A stretch of DNA of 64,000 nt from Ruminococcaceae bacterium R-25 (GCA_003149065.1 QGFZ01000002.1:248001-312000); one strand, 5' to 3'. Positions 8,230 to 17,909 are shown, numbered from the stretch's first letter. Numbers and translations: made by a program. Notes: generated by a model not told the origin, from the letters alone.

Positions 8230-8850
8230 ATGAACTTGTTAAAGAAGACAGCTGCAGGGATACTTGTCCTTGTTTTCGCGCTGGCCGGAACAGCATGTTC
8301 GAAAAGATTATCCCTCGATAACGTTACCAAAGTTGCAGAAGAGTGCGGACTTGAACAGACGGAAGATCTCTCCCGTATCTTAAATGACGTCAGCGGCACT
8401 CAGGATTATAACGAGCAGGTTTTCTGCTATGCCGAAAAGACGGAGCTCGCGCAGCAGATCTACGATGTCGTCTATAACAGATCCAACACATATCCCAAAC
8501 ACGAGATCCAGTCGGCTGCCGTTATGTACACGAATGCAATCAACGGCGAAGGAAAAGCCGTGAGGGAAAATGCTTATCTGTTCACCTTTAAGAGCGGCAA
8601 GAAAGCTTCCGAGTTTTACCAGATGCTGGTAGACGAGTTCGGTGTTTTAGAGCACGCCGAAGGAAAAGACAAATATCAGTACACGCTGTATCTCAGCGTC
8701 GGCGAAAAGAACGTTGTGCAGCAGGGGATCTATCTGGAAGGAAAGACCGTTGTCATCGTCAGCGGCATCGGATACGGCATGAACGACTTTATGCTCGTTG
8801 ACCGCTGCTGCAAGGAAATGGATCTGATCGCGCCGGAATCTTTGAAGTAA
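8230..8850 (+). CDS. putative lipoprotein, function unknown
   Basis: This 206-residue protein begins with a charged n-region, a hydrophobic core (LVLVFALAG) and TAC before a Cys at about residue 23, matching a slightly off-consensus lipobox. After export it would be lipid-anchored at the outer face of the membrane. The mature part is hydrophilic, mixed alpha/beta, with no recognised motif. GGAGGGAG stands ahead of the ATG. It is followed after 16 bp by the GT-C-like membrane protein on the same strand and may share a transcript with it and the ABC exporter further on. Confidence 0.7.
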   Translation: MNLLKKTAAGILVLVFALAGTACSKRLSLDNVTKVAEECGLEQTEDLSRILNDVSGTQDYNEQVFCYAEKTELAQQIYDVVYNRSNTYPKHEIQSAAVMYTNAINGEGKAVRENAYLFTFKSGKKASEFYQMLVDEFGVLEHAEGKDKYQYTLYLSVGEKNVVQQGIYLEGKTVVIVSGIGYGMNDFMLVDRCCKEMDLIAPESLK

Positions 8851-8866
8851 CCCGGGCAATTTTAGC

Positions 8867-10903
8867 ATGAAGAATAAGACTCTCAAAACAATCCTGCTGA
8901 TACTGATAATCCCGCTTATTGCCGAGGTGTTCTTTTTCAATTTCAGATTCTGGGAGTCTCTCTTTTTCAAGAAACAGATCGATTGTCTCAGTATAAAGAC
9001 CGGAAATTGCATTACTATTCCGGAGATTAATGAGCCGGTGAAAAATATCCGTCTCGATCTTTCGGAAAGCGGCATAGGCAAACAGGTCGTTCACTTTAAG
9101 ATACATCTCTATGACGAGGCAAATTCCGATCTCGAGCTCCATGTGACCGAAGTGATTCCGCAGATAGAAGAGAGTAGTTATATAAGGATTTATCCTGACG
9201 GAAATGTAAGAGAACTCACGATCGAATTCGACAGGAATGAAGTTCCTGACACAGGAAACATCGGAATAAGACTTAATGAGACAAGACCTTTCTGTTTCCA
9301 TGTCTTAAGATTTATCCTGATGGTCATAATAGTATCGCTTTTCATGATCTTCAGACCGGGATCTATGATCTACAAGGTGCCTTTGTGCGGCGCAGATAAA
9401 AAGATCACTGACAGGAACAAGATCTTCTCCTTGCTGATGATGTCATCCTTGATCATTTTGTGGATAATCCTGGTCTATGCATTCAATATCGATACCACAG
9501 CCTACTACAAAGCAGGTCATGTCGAAGCGATATACACTTATCAGGCCGAGTCGTTCCTGAAAGGTCACGCGTGGCTGGATTACGATCCTCCGGGGTATCT
9601 CTCCGAGATGGAAAACCCTTACGATTTTAATGCGAGACTGGCTCTGGCAAAAGAGACAGGCGAATCCTTCAAGCTTGATTTCGCATTCTTTGAAGGGAAG
9701 TATTACAGCTACTACGGCGTTGTTTCGACACTTCTTTTTTATCTTCCTTTTGTAGCGCTGACAGGGCTTCACCTCAACAACTCTGTACCGATCCTTCTTA
9801 TGGGCATCGTATATATTCTGTTCTCGTTCCTCCTGATCTATAAGATCATCAGGAGGCATTATCCGGAAATTTCATTGGGAATCTATTTCCTGCTTACTGC
9901 GGTATTTGTTTTCGGCACCGGTGCGTTTTACTGCGCACAGACACCGCACATCTATTCTGTCGCATTCATATCGGCACTGATGTTTACAGTGATAGCACTC
10001 TATAACTGGATATCCGCGACAGACAAGCGTTTTGCGGATCTTAGCAAGCCCCTGTCAAAGGCAAGGCTCATCTTAGGCGCTGTTTTCATGGGCCTTGCGA
10101 TAGGTTCAAGGCCCGTGTTCGGATTATATGTTTTCCTCGCATTCCCGCTGTTTTATTACGAAATCAGGGAAAAACTGTTCTTCTCGAAAAAGGGTATTGC
10201 CAACACGCTCTGCGTAATTGTGCCGCTCCTTCTTATCGGTTCTGCGGTCCTTTATTTCAACAAGATACGTTTCGGCAGCTTTTTCGATTTCGGAAACACA
10301 TATAACCTCTCCGAGATGGATCTCCAGAACAGGCATTTTGGCATAAGAAGGCTCTGGCTGGGGTTCTTTGAATACCTGTTCCAGCCATTGAAGATCACAG
10401 GCAAGTTCCCTTATATCGAGAGTGTTTTCGACTACCAGAAGACTGATACTGACTATATGGGATATTTGTTCTTCGATCCCGTCTACGGCGGTTATTTTGC
10501 GCTTTGCCCGATCTGCCTTACGGTATTCTTCGTAAGGATATGCAAAAAGATCCTCACAGAAATGAAGGCCTATTGGTTCTGCGTTGTCTCGCTGGCATTT
10601 GCAGCGGTTCTTCTCATTTTGGACAACGAAATGACCGGCATCACGTTAAGATACCAGATGGATTTCGGAATGCTGATAGTTATACCGGCGGTCCTTATCC
10701 TTATTGCGCTCATCAGGAAGGCTGAGAATTCCGCATACAAGAAAGCGTTTAAGATCGCACTTCTCGCATTGATAGTATTAGCAGGCATCACGGTATTTAA
10801 TAATCTCTTCATCATGCTGGGCAACGAAAAGGCGAGACCTCTCATGATCACAAGCCCCAGGATGTATTACTCTTTAAAGTATCTCTTTTTCTCGTTGAGA
10901 TAA
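8867..10903 (+). CDS. polytopic GT-C-like membrane protein (PMT/ArnT-type glycosyltransferase candidate)
   Basis: A 678-residue membrane protein: one N-terminal transmembrane helix (about 7-28), an extracytoplasmic segment to about 145, then roughly ten to twelve hydrophobic helices. The first large external loop holds LDYDPPGYLSEMENPYD and FAFFEGKYYSYYGVVSTLLFY, an arrangement resembling GT-C proteins that move sugars from polyprenyl phosphate to a target outside the membrane. The catalytic acidic residue would be expected in the first loop. The translation start has little Shine-Dalgarno sequence but lies 16 bp after the lipoprotein stop, so coupling is likely. Acceptor and donor are unknown; a non-enzymatic membrane protein is possible. 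Confidence 0.65.
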   Translation: MKNKTLKTILLILIIPLIAEVFFFNFRFWESLFFKKQIDCLSIKTGNCITIPEINEPVKNIRLDLSESGIGKQVVHFKIHLYDEANSDLELHVTEVIPQIEESSYIRIYPDGNVRELTIEFDRNEVPDTGNIGIRLNETRPFCFHVLRFILMVIIVSLFMIFRPGSMIYKVPLCGADKKITDRNKIFSLLMMSSLIILWIILVYAFNIDTTAYYKAGHVEAIYTYQAESFLKGHAWLDYDPPGYLSEMENPYDFNARLALAKETGESFKLDFAFFEGKYYSYYGVVSTLLFYLPFVALTGLHLNNSVPILLMGIVYILFSFLLIYKIIRRHYPEISLGIYFLLTAVFVFGTGAFYCAQTPHIYSVAFISALMFTVIALYNWISATDKRFADLSKPLSKARLILGAVFMGLAIGSRPVFGLYVFLAFPLFYYEIREKLFFSKKGIANTLCVIVPLLLIGSAVLYFNKIRFGSFFDFGNTYNLSEMDLQNRHFGIRRLWLGFFEYLFQPLKITGKFPYIESVFDYQKTDTDYMGYLFFDPVYGGYFALCPICLTVFFVRICKKILTEMKAYWFCVVSLAFAAVLLILDNEMTGITLRYQMDFGMLIVIPAVLILIALIRKAENSAYKKAFKIALLALIVLAGITVFNNLFIMLGNEKARPLMITSPRMYYSLKYLFFSLR

Positions 10904-10936
10904 GGCCTCGAAAAAATATAAGTGAGGGATCCGTTT

Positions 10937-11671
10937 ATGATCGAAGCAAAGAATCTGACCATGGTATACGGGAACGGCAATAAGGCGACCGATGATGTTT
11001 CCTTCAATATAAAAGCAGGTGAGATAGTCGGTTTTGCAGGGCCAAACGGCGCTGGAAAAACGACAGTAATAAAGATGCTTACAGGGATCTTAAAGCCGAC
11101 GTTTGGCACCGCCGTGATCAACGGTTACGACATCAATAAAGAACCTCTAAAAGCCAAGATGTCATTTGCTTATATCGCCGATAATCCGGATATCCTTATC
11201 CAGCTTACAGGCCTTGAATATCTGAACTTTATTGCAGATATGTACGAAGTAAAAGAGGATGTCAGAAAAGAGAAGATAGAGATGCTCGCAGGACGCTTCG
11301 GAATGAAGGATGTCCTGAATACTCAGATGAAGGAATATTCCCACGGCATGAGACAGAAGCTCATGGTTATCTCCGCTCTCATTCACGATCCGCCGGCATG
11401 GATCCTTGATGAGCCGATGACGGGCCTTGATCCTTCGGCGGCATTCGAACTGAAGCAGATGATGAGAGAGCATGCGAAGGCAGGCAATGCCGTGCTGTTC
11501 TCGACACATGTTCTTGAAGTCGCTGAGCAGCTCTGTGACAGGATAATAATCATAAACAAGGGAAAGATAGTAAGCGAAGGAACGCTTGAATACTTAAGGC
11601 TCACCAATCCCGGAATGACTTTGGAAGAGATCTTCGTAAAGCTCACGGGCAAGCCGGAGAATGAAGCATGA
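10937..11671 (+). CDS. ABC transporter ATP-binding protein (exporter type)
   Basis: A 244-residue ATPase with Walker A GPNGAGKT (35-42), signature YSHGMRQK (134-141), Walker B ILDEP (156-160) and the switch His in FSTHVLE. It belongs to the ABC-2 exporter branch (CcmA/NatA-like). AGGG lies eight bases before this ATG; a GTG five codons earlier has no ribosome site. Its stop overlaps the start of the permease gene in an ATGA, so the two are translationally coupled and should form one exporter at the cytoplasmic membrane. The cargo is unknown. Confidence 0.93.
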   Translation: MIEAKNLTMVYGNGNKATDDVSFNIKAGEIVGFAGPNGAGKTTVIKMLTGILKPTFGTAVINGYDINKEPLKAKMSFAYIADNPDILIQLTGLEYLNFIADMYEVKEDVRKEKIEMLAGRFGMKDVLNTQMKEYSHGMRQKLMVISALIHDPPAWILDEPMTGLDPSAAFELKQMMREHAKAGNAVLFSTHVLEVAEQLCDRIIIINKGKIVSEGTLEYLRLTNPGMTLEEIFVKLTGKPENEA

Positions 11672-13338
11672 ACAAAGCAAGGTCGCTATACAAGGCATTC
11701 AGTTCAAACCTTGAGATGCCCAAGCCGAACGGCGAAAAGAAGGTCAAGCTCTATAACCGTTTCGGCATGATCGCTTTTATCGGCATTATGGTGCCGGTAT
11801 CCTTGCTTGTGGGATATGTGACCTATGTGCTGACAGACTTTCTGTATATTCTGGACGGCAACTCTTACGGCCTTTTGACCGAACTGGATATCATATCGGC
11901 TTTCGCCATGATCTTCGGGATGCCTTTGATGTTCAGCGTGCTTTTCTTCTCATCGGATCTGTCGTTCCTTACTGCTTTGCCGGTATCGCCGGTAACGCTT
12001 TACAGAGCGAGGTTCTGGCATACATTCAAGGCAGAAAACGTAATGACTTCGAATGTCCTTTTCGCGATCTACATCGGATATTTCATAGCAGCAATAAAGC
12101 ATACTGGCTTTGCGTACGCGCTTCATCCGGTAGCGCTTATAGCTTCTGTTGCCGGATTTTTCGGTTCGCTCCTGGTGCCTTTGCTCTACTGCTCGATCCT
12201 GGCGCTTTTTCTTATGCTTGTCTTAAGGAAGATCAACAGGACAGATATCTACTATCACACGGCGCTTGTGCTGTTTATCGCATTTGCCCTGATGTTCTTT
12301 TTGTCCTTCAGGAGCTACGGAAAGATCAGCATGGCAAATTACCTGGATTCACTAGTAATTGGCGATAACGAATTCACTTCGATATGTAATGTTTTGTTCC
12401 CGACGAACTATCTGACGACACTTGCGATCAGGACTCACAGGATATTGCCTCTCATAGTCTCGGTTCTTTTCGTCGCTACAATCTACGGATTGTCTGTCTT
12501 TACGGCATTTCTTACTTACCGCAAAGGCCTTTTTGCCGCTGCTGTTACAAGTGACAGAAAAGTTCACCGCAAAGTGCATTCCGGAGCTGGCAGCCACAGG
12601 ATATTTGCTTCGCTCGTGATAAAGGAATTCAAGGTACTTATGAGGACAATGACATACAGGATGAACTGCGTTTACGCAAATCTATTGTGGCCCGTTGCCT
12701 CCGTTATCTTTGTTACCCAGGCGCCGAGGCTCGAGGTCATTAAGATATTCAGATATAACCTTAAGACGGGCGATGCGTTAAGCCATGTGATCCTTTTTTC
12801 TGCGGTCATAGCGATGGCATTTATATCTTCGGGCCTGAACTCGATCGCATCGACTTCATTTACAAGGGAAGGCAAACACCTGGATATGCTCAAATATCTT
12901 CCTGCGCCTTTGGACAAACAGATCAAGGCTAAGGTCCTTATCGCGGTCCTCTTCACGTTCATTCCCGTGCTGGTCTCTGTGATCATCGTGGCGGCAGGCC
13001 TGGGCGTTTTTTACATGCTCCCGTTATACACTATCGTGTCTCTTGCGGGCATACTTACTGCGACGATGGTGGGTGTCATAATGGATTCCATCTCGCCTTA
13101 CACGGTCTGGTCTGACGAATTAAGCGCACTTCGAGGCAATCTCAACTGTTTCTTCAATCTCGCTGCCGAGATGGTCGGCGCACTTGTCATCGGAGGCATT
13201 TCCTATGGTCTTTACATGATCTCGAAAAATGCCTTCGTCACTATTCCCGTGATCTCCGCAGTGCTCATCCTCTCTGGCATGATCTGCGTTTTTAAGGGTA
13301 TTTCGAAGGCTCGAAAAAATATCAAACTGCTTAAATAA
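11668..13338 (+). CDS. ABC exporter membrane subunit
   Basis: The partner of the preceding ATPase: 556 residues with around twelve hydrophobic segments and no ATP-binding motif. The first cytoplasmic stretch (KPNGEKKVKLYNRFG) is basic, and the two halves look like a duplicated ABC-2-type permease, which would let one chain form the whole channel. It overlaps the ATPase gene by four bases. No terminator follows; an extended -10 box for the next gene lies 20 bp downstream. Confidence 0.85.
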   Translation: MNKARSLYKAFSSNLEMPKPNGEKKVKLYNRFGMIAFIGIMVPVSLLVGYVTYVLTDFLYILDGNSYGLLTELDIISAFAMIFGMPLMFSVLFFSSDLSFLTALPVSPVTLYRARFWHTFKAENVMTSNVLFAIYIGYFIAAIKHTGFAYALHPVALIASVAGFFGSLLVPLLYCSILALFLMLVLRKINRTDIYYHTALVLFIAFALMFFLSFRSYGKISMANYLDSLVIGDNEFTSICNVLFPTNYLTTLAIRTHRILPLIVSVLFVATIYGLSVFTAFLTYRKGLFAAAVTSDRKVHRKVHSGAGSHRIFASLVIKEFKVLMRTMTYRMNCVYANLLWPVASVIFVTQAPRLEVIKIFRYNLKTGDALSHVILFSAVIAMAFISSGLNSIASTSFTREGKHLDMLKYLPAPLDKQIKAKVLIAVLFTFIPVLVSVIIVAAGLGVFYMLPLYTIVSLAGILTATMVGVIMDSISPYTVWSDELSALRGNLNCFFNLAAEMVGALVIGGISYGLYMISKNAFVTIPVISAVLILSGMICVFKGISKARKNIKLLK

Positions 13339-13355
13339 TAATCCCTCTGAACTAG

Positions 13356-13364
13356 TGATATACT
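13356..13364 (+). promoter_or_regulatory. extended -10 TGATATACT before the CrtI-like gene
   Basis: TG-A-TATACT lies 49 bp before the start codon; no strong -35 is visible, as often with extended -10 promoters. Confidence 0.5.
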
Positions 13365-13412
13365 AACAGCTGTGTCTTCACACTTAAACATACCCAGGGG
13401 GGAATCTAACTG

Positions 13413-14900
13413 ATGAAAAAGGTAATCATTGTCGGAGGCGGAATCTCCGGAATGACTGCAGGTATTATCCTGCAAAACTCAGGATTTGAGACAGAGATCT
13501 ATGAGAAGAATCCTGTTGCAGGCGGCGAGCTTACGGGCTGGAAAAGAGACGGCGTTTACATCGACAACTGCATCAACTATCTTATGTGCAGCAAAAAAGG
13601 CAGTGCCATGAACGAGTTGTGGCACGAGATCGGAATGCTCGACGACAGCGTAAAGATGTATTCAAAAGACTACTTCTTCAAATATCAGGGACACGGCGGA
13701 GAGATCACCTATTGGAGAGATAAAGAGAGAACAAAGCGCGAGATGCTTGAGCTCTCACCTGAAGATAAGGATGTAATCGAAAAGTTTTTCGAGAACGTCA
13801 CAAGAGCCGAGAGCATGATAATGCCTATCGACAAGCCGATGGACAAGATGGGCCCGAGAGATTTCATGAAGCTCGGCGACTTCGTAAAGAATGTTCCTGC
13901 AGCGCAGAAGGCTTATAAGGGTGTCAGTGTAAAGGATCTCGCTGACAGCTTCAAGAGCCCTGTTTTAAGAAGCTCATGCATGCTCACACACCCTGAAATG
14001 ACACAGGCATATTCATTCGTTATGTCCTATGCGATGGTTACATCCGGCAGCGGCGACATTCCTGAGGGCGGCTCACTCGCAGCAGCAATGAGGATCGCAA
14101 ACAGATACCAGGAAAAGGGCGGCAAGCTCCACTTAAACGCACCCGTTAAGAGCATTAAGCTTAACGGCAAAGTTGCTGAGGGAATCGTCCTTGAAGACGG
14201 CACCGAAGTTAAGGCAGATTATGTAATCTGCGCAACCGATGCCAACCACACATTCACAAATCTTCTTCCCGAAAAATACATGCCGAAGAAGCTCAAGAAG
14301 TGCTTTGACGATAAGGAACACTTCTCCGTATTCAGCAAGTATCACGCAGCTTTCATCGTCGACGGCAAGATGAATGTCGATCCCGATACGACTTGCTGGG
14401 AGAGCGACGGAATCAAGGTCTGGGACAGAGAGATCAAGGACATCGGTTTCATCTGCTACGACTACGATCCGGCACTTACACCTGAAGGCAAGACGAGTAT
14501 TCAGATGAAGCTTTTCCAGTACGGCAAGGAAGTCGACAACTGGTTCGAGCTCGCAAAAGATCCCGAAAAGTATGAAGCAAAGAAAATGGAAGTCGCAAAT
14601 GCTCTCATGGCAGAGGTCGAAAAGCAGTTCCCTGAAACAAAGGGCAAGATCAGGATCTTGGACGTATGGACTCCTGTTACATATGCCAAGCATTGCAACG
14701 CATACAGAGGCGCATATATGGCCTTCGTTGCAGACAAGGATACGAAAACAGTTACCACACCCGGCGTCGTTAAGGGCTTAAAGAATGTCTTCCTCGCAGG
14801 CCAGTGGCTCATGGGTTCAGGCGGACTTCCGCCGGCAACCGCGCAGGGCAAATATGCCGCATGGCGTATCTGCAAAAAAGAAGGCGTGGAGTGCAAGTAA
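13413..14900 (+). CDS. CrtI/phytoene-desaturase-like FAD-dependent oxidoreductase
   Basis: A 495-residue protein with an N-terminal dinucleotide-binding motif VGGGISGMTAG followed by the acidic strand end ETEIYEKN, and a C-terminal FAD motif GLKNVFLAGQWLMGSGGLPPA. This is the layout of the phytoene desaturase/carotenoid isomerase/amine oxidase superfamily, which acts on lipid-like or amine substrates using FAD. No carotenoid genes are near, so a carotenoid role is unsupported. AGGGGGG precedes the ATG. A hairpin terminator follows, so it is probably a single-gene transcript. Confidence 0.85.
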   Translation: MKKVIIVGGGISGMTAGIILQNSGFETEIYEKNPVAGGELTGWKRDGVYIDNCINYLMCSKKGSAMNELWHEIGMLDDSVKMYSKDYFFKYQGHGGEITYWRDKERTKREMLELSPEDKDVIEKFFENVTRAESMIMPIDKPMDKMGPRDFMKLGDFVKNVPAAQKAYKGVSVKDLADSFKSPVLRSSCMLTHPEMTQAYSFVMSYAMVTSGSGDIPEGGSLAAAMRIANRYQEKGGKLHLNAPVKSIKLNGKVAEGIVLEDGTEVKADYVICATDANHTFTNLLPEKYMPKKLKKCFDDKEHFSVFSKYHAAFIVDGKMNVDPDTTCWESDGIKVWDREIKDIGFICYDYDPALTPEGKTSIQMKLFQYGKEVDNWFELAKDPEKYEAKKMEVANALMAEVEKQFPETKGKIRILDVWTPVTYAKHCNAYRGAYMAFVADKDTKTVTTPGVVKGLKNVFLAGQWLMGSGGLPPATAQGKYAAWRICKKEGVECK

Positions 14901-14918
14901 ACTAAATATAAATCAAAG

Positions 14919-14948
14919 GGCTGTCTCAAATATGAGGCAGCTTTTTTA
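14919..14948 (+). terminator. terminator of the CrtI-like gene
   Basis: GCTG-t-CTC pairs with GAG-g-CAGC around a five-base loop, followed by six T residues. Confidence 0.8.
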
Positions 14949-15110
14949 TTCTTGGCGAAATTGATATATTACAGTTGTTGGGATGTAATATGTGATAATG
15001 GATTTTATATCCTTGGCAAATAAAATCAGCAGGAAAATAGACTAAGATATATCGGAGTTTGTGAAATTTTCAGGCGTTTTTCAGGCCTTCAAATGCACAA
15101 GTCAACTTGC
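14949..15110. other. gene-free spacer with an 8-bp inverted repeat
   Basis: No gene is seen. ATATTACA (14966-14973) and TGTAATAT (14984-14991) form a perfect inverted repeat around ten bases. A related word, CTTGGC(G/A)AA, appears at about 14951 and 15012. The hairpin array begins right after this stretch. Confidence 0.4.
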
Positions 15111-15414
15111 GACCTTGCATCACGAGTTCAACTGTATCGAAAACCTCGAAAAAAGCCTCCATTTCGATACACGGTCGAACTTTGGTGTATCGAAAACCAT
15201 GAAGAATACCCCGTTTTCGATACAAATTCGCTTTTTTGTATCGAAAATCTCATAAAAGTGCCCCTTGTAGATACAGCATTGAAGTCCGTTGTATCGAAAA
15301 CACATATAAATCAAGCGTTTTCGATACAGGATCACACATTTATATCTAAAACCTCGAAAGTACCCAATTTCGATACAAATACAAGTTTGTCGTGCGGATG
15401 TGTTAGCGCGTTAT
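15111..15414. repeat. hairpin array, copy 1 (TGTATCGAAA / TTTCGATACA, five units)
   Basis: Left arms begin at 15133, 15186, 15237, 15290 and about 15341 (spacing 51-53 bp). Each faces a right arm at 15162, 15214, 15265, 15317 and 15368. Stems are 10-12 bp where intact, with loops of 15-19 nt of differing sequence. Unit 3 has a decayed right arm (only GATACA still matches) and unit 5 a decayed left arm. The element starts at GACCTTG and ends at GTGTTAGCGCGTTAT, and recurs at 18.5 kb. Open frames across it shift with the unit spacing and are not credible genes. Bases 15415-15538 hold only the leader of the next gene. Confidence 0.9.
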
Positions 15415-15538
15415 ATCATGAATTGAATGAACTAAATGAGGTAAGGATGAGCAGGCACATGTGTTTGTCTTTGCTGTTTTGGACTTCTAACTAATTACGA
15501 TAAAATGAAACCATACTGCTTATCACGGGGTGTGGTCT

Positions 15539-17362
15539 ATGAAGCCTTCATTTAAAGAGAGATTAGCTTACTGGTTCGATTCGCGTATGTCTAAAGGTAC
15601 TTCGGACCTTATCAGACTGCTTGCGATAGTATCTGTTCTGGGCATTGCCCTGATCACGGTTCTGCTCGTTGCTTTCGGTTACAGCGAAGCAAATGGTGTC
15701 GATGTTTTCTGGGACAGCTTTGCAACGATAATCAATGCGTGGATGCCGTACTATTCTGACGGTGACGGCTCTATCGGATATCTCGTCATAATGGCAATCG
15801 CTGCCATCATCGGCCTTCTCATTACCAGCGTCCTCATCGGTATCTTCACGACAGCGATCGAGGAATATATCGAAGGCCTCAAAGAAAGCAAATCCACTGT
15901 TCTCGAAAAGGATCACATCATAATCCTGGGCTTTACTCCCGGTGAATATACCCTGATCAAGCAGGTCGTTCTCGCGGCCGGCACCAAGAAGCGCACCATC
16001 GTTATCGGCAGTGATACGAGCAGCGAGGAAATGCGCGAAGCAGTTTACGACAATATCGATGTGCCGAAGAACGTTAAGATCATTTTCCGCACGATCGATA
16101 TTTTCGATCCCCAGTCAATCGAGAAGGTCTCGCCCGCAACCAGCAGGCACATTCTCATAAGTCCGATGGACGACAAGAAGACCATCAAGGTGCTCCTTGC
16201 AGTCTCGCTCCTGATCAACAGCACAGACAACGAGAACGTCCGTGTGAGCGCCCTTGTATCCAAGAACGAATACCAGTTCCCTGAAACGATCGCCGCAAGG
16301 CACAACGTCACTACGATACAGATGCATAACACGATCGCGAAAATGCTGGCCATCTCCTGCACGCAGACAGGCCTTTCCGATGCGTTCAGAGAAGTGTTCG
16401 CATTCGACGGCAGCGAGTTCTATTCGACCGTGATCAAAGATGCTGCAGGTCTCACATATGAAGAACTTACATTAAGACTCGATAAAGCAGTTCCGGTCGG
16501 ATTGATCCACGACGGCAATGTCATGGTAAATCCCGGCAAGTCCGTAAAGATAGAAGAGGGCGACCGCATAATCGTATTTGCCGAAGAACGCGATTCCGGC
16601 ATCCTTGCGAACGTTGACTGCAAGGATCTTCCCACGGCGAAGTATGAATCTTCCGATACAGACAGAACGGTTGCAATAATCGGATACAATTCCTCATTCA
16701 GGACTGTCTACGAAGAGATGCTCGACGAGATCTCAGAAGTTATCGTTGCAGATATCCCGGCTTCCAAGAAAGATGCAGTAATGAAGGTTGCCTCAAGGTT
16801 TAAGGACCGCAAGATCACCATCCTGGAAGACGACATCGACGAAGTCGAGAACATGACGAAACTCGCACAGGAAGTCCATCACATCGTTCTCTTAAGCGAT
16901 TACACGATGGATAATGAAGATGCCGATATCCAGAGCATCTTCCGCATCATGAGATTCAGGGACATCCGTACAAAACTCGGTCTCAAGTTCAACATCACCG
17001 CCGAAATGTGCAAGAAGGCTAACCTCAACCTTATCAGGGAAGACGAGCACATGGACTATGTTGCGTCTTCGAACATGTCCTCGCTCTTCCTCGCCCAGCT
17101 CTCCGAAAACTATGAACTCACACCTCTCATCAAAGAGATCCTGGACAATGACGGTAACGAGCTCCGTCTCAAGAAAGCCAAGGACTTCGGCATCAACGGT
17201 ATCCACACGACACAGCAGCTTAGAAGCATCGCGCTGTCCAACAACTACACTTTGTTAGGTTACCTGCGTCACGACACATACGAGAGCACCTTCAATCCTA
17301 ATCTCACAGATGAGATCGATCTTGACGGCGAAGACAGCCTTATCGTGCTGGCGGAGAATTAA
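15539..17362 (+). CDS. CASTOR/POLLUX-like ion channel with RCK-type domains
   Basis: A 607-residue protein with two N-terminal membrane helices (about 24-46 and 82-105) and a long cytoplasmic part. The opening FKERLAYWFDSRMSKGTSDLI and the junction IEEYIEGLKESKSTVLEKDHIIILGF are typical of the CASTOR/POLLUX/SYM8 family, whose cytoplasmic Rossmann/TrkA-like units gate cation flow. A TrkA-C-like stretch (TYEELTLRLDKAVPVGLIHDG) and a second nucleotide-binding fold (VAIIGYNSSFRTVYEEM) follow. No TVGYG potassium filter is present, as usual for this family. GGGG precedes the ATG. The gene sits between two copies of a hairpin array; a distant paralogue lies at 36-38 kb on the other strand. Confidence 0.85.
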   Translation: MKPSFKERLAYWFDSRMSKGTSDLIRLLAIVSVLGIALITVLLVAFGYSEANGVDVFWDSFATIINAWMPYYSDGDGSIGYLVIMAIAAIIGLLITSVLIGIFTTAIEEYIEGLKESKSTVLEKDHIIILGFTPGEYTLIKQVVLAAGTKKRTIVIGSDTSSEEMREAVYDNIDVPKNVKIIFRTIDIFDPQSIEKVSPATSRHILISPMDDKKTIKVLLAVSLLINSTDNENVRVSALVSKNEYQFPETIAARHNVTTIQMHNTIAKMLAISCTQTGLSDAFREVFAFDGSEFYSTVIKDAAGLTYEELTLRLDKAVPVGLIHDGNVMVNPGKSVKIEEGDRIIVFAEERDSGILANVDCKDLPTAKYESSDTDRTVAIIGYNSSFRTVYEEMLDEISEVIVADIPASKKDAVMKVASRFKDRKITILEDDIDEVENMTKLAQEVHHIVLLSDYTMDNEDADIQSIFRIMRFRDIRTKLGLKFNITAEMCKKANLNLIREDEHMDYVASSNMSSLFLAQLSENYELTPLIKEILDNDGNELRLKKAKDFGINGIHTTQQLRSIALSNNYTLLGYLRHDTYESTFNPNLTDEIDLDGEDSLIVLAEN

Positions 17363-17379
17363 TTACTATCCAAAACAAA

Positions 17380-17880
17380 ATGAACTACCGCAAAGCCAAC
17401 AACGATGAACATAACATTATCTGCGAACAGGTCCGGAGCCGGTCTGTTCTGACTGTATGCTTGTCGGCACCGGTTATACCGGTTGTTGTTCTTGTAGCGT
17501 GCCTTTCGGTCAACATGATGATAAGGCAGAGATACGACAAAGCAACTTTTGTTATCTCAACATTGATGATGGTGTTTTTCGTTGTTGCTGTGGCGATAGC
17601 CATGATCGCGCTCATGAGCGGTTTTATTAAGCGCTTCTCATGCATCAACAAACGAAACTATTCTGTTGCCGACTGTGTAGTGGCAGGCAAAAATCTGCGG
17701 ATAAACCCAAAACACAATCACAGTTTTGTTACCGTAAGTTTACCTGACGGAAATACGCAGACGGCCATGGTTTCGCAAAAAGTTTACTCTCTGGCCCAAA
17801 ACGGTAAACAAGCCTTGCTCATAAAGTACGATGAACCTGATGGAAAGGAAAAGCTTCCGTTTGAGATAGCGGTTTTATGA
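17380..17880 (+). CDS. small two-helix membrane protein, function unknown
   Basis: 166 residues with two hydrophobic helices (about 22-48 and 56-85) and a C-terminal hydrophilic domain of about 75 residues ending in LPFEIAVL. I recognise no family. It starts 17 bp after the channel gene without an obvious ribosome site, suggesting coupling, and its stop region overlaps the possible upstream start of the next gene. Its position makes it a candidate accessory protein of the channel, but this is only context. Confidence 0.6.
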   Translation: MNYRKANNDEHNIICEQVRSRSVLTVCLSAPVIPVVVLVACLSVNMMIRQRYDKATFVISTLMMVFFVVAVAIAMIALMSGFIKRFSCINKRNYSVADCVVAGKNLRINPKHNHSFVTVSLPDGNTQTAMVSQKVYSLAQNGKQALLIKYDEPDGKEKLPFEIAVL

Positions 17881-17909
17881 ATACGGAATCATTAAGAAAG
17901 GAACCACGC

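Noticed and set aside
15111-15414. CRISPR array
   Set aside because: Repeats are only 10-12 bp, alternate in orientation, and no cas gene is near.
15093-15494. 133-residue open frame across the first hairpin array
   Set aside because: It is produced by the repeats, has no ribosome site, and array copies read it in shifting frames because unit lengths are not constant multiples of three.
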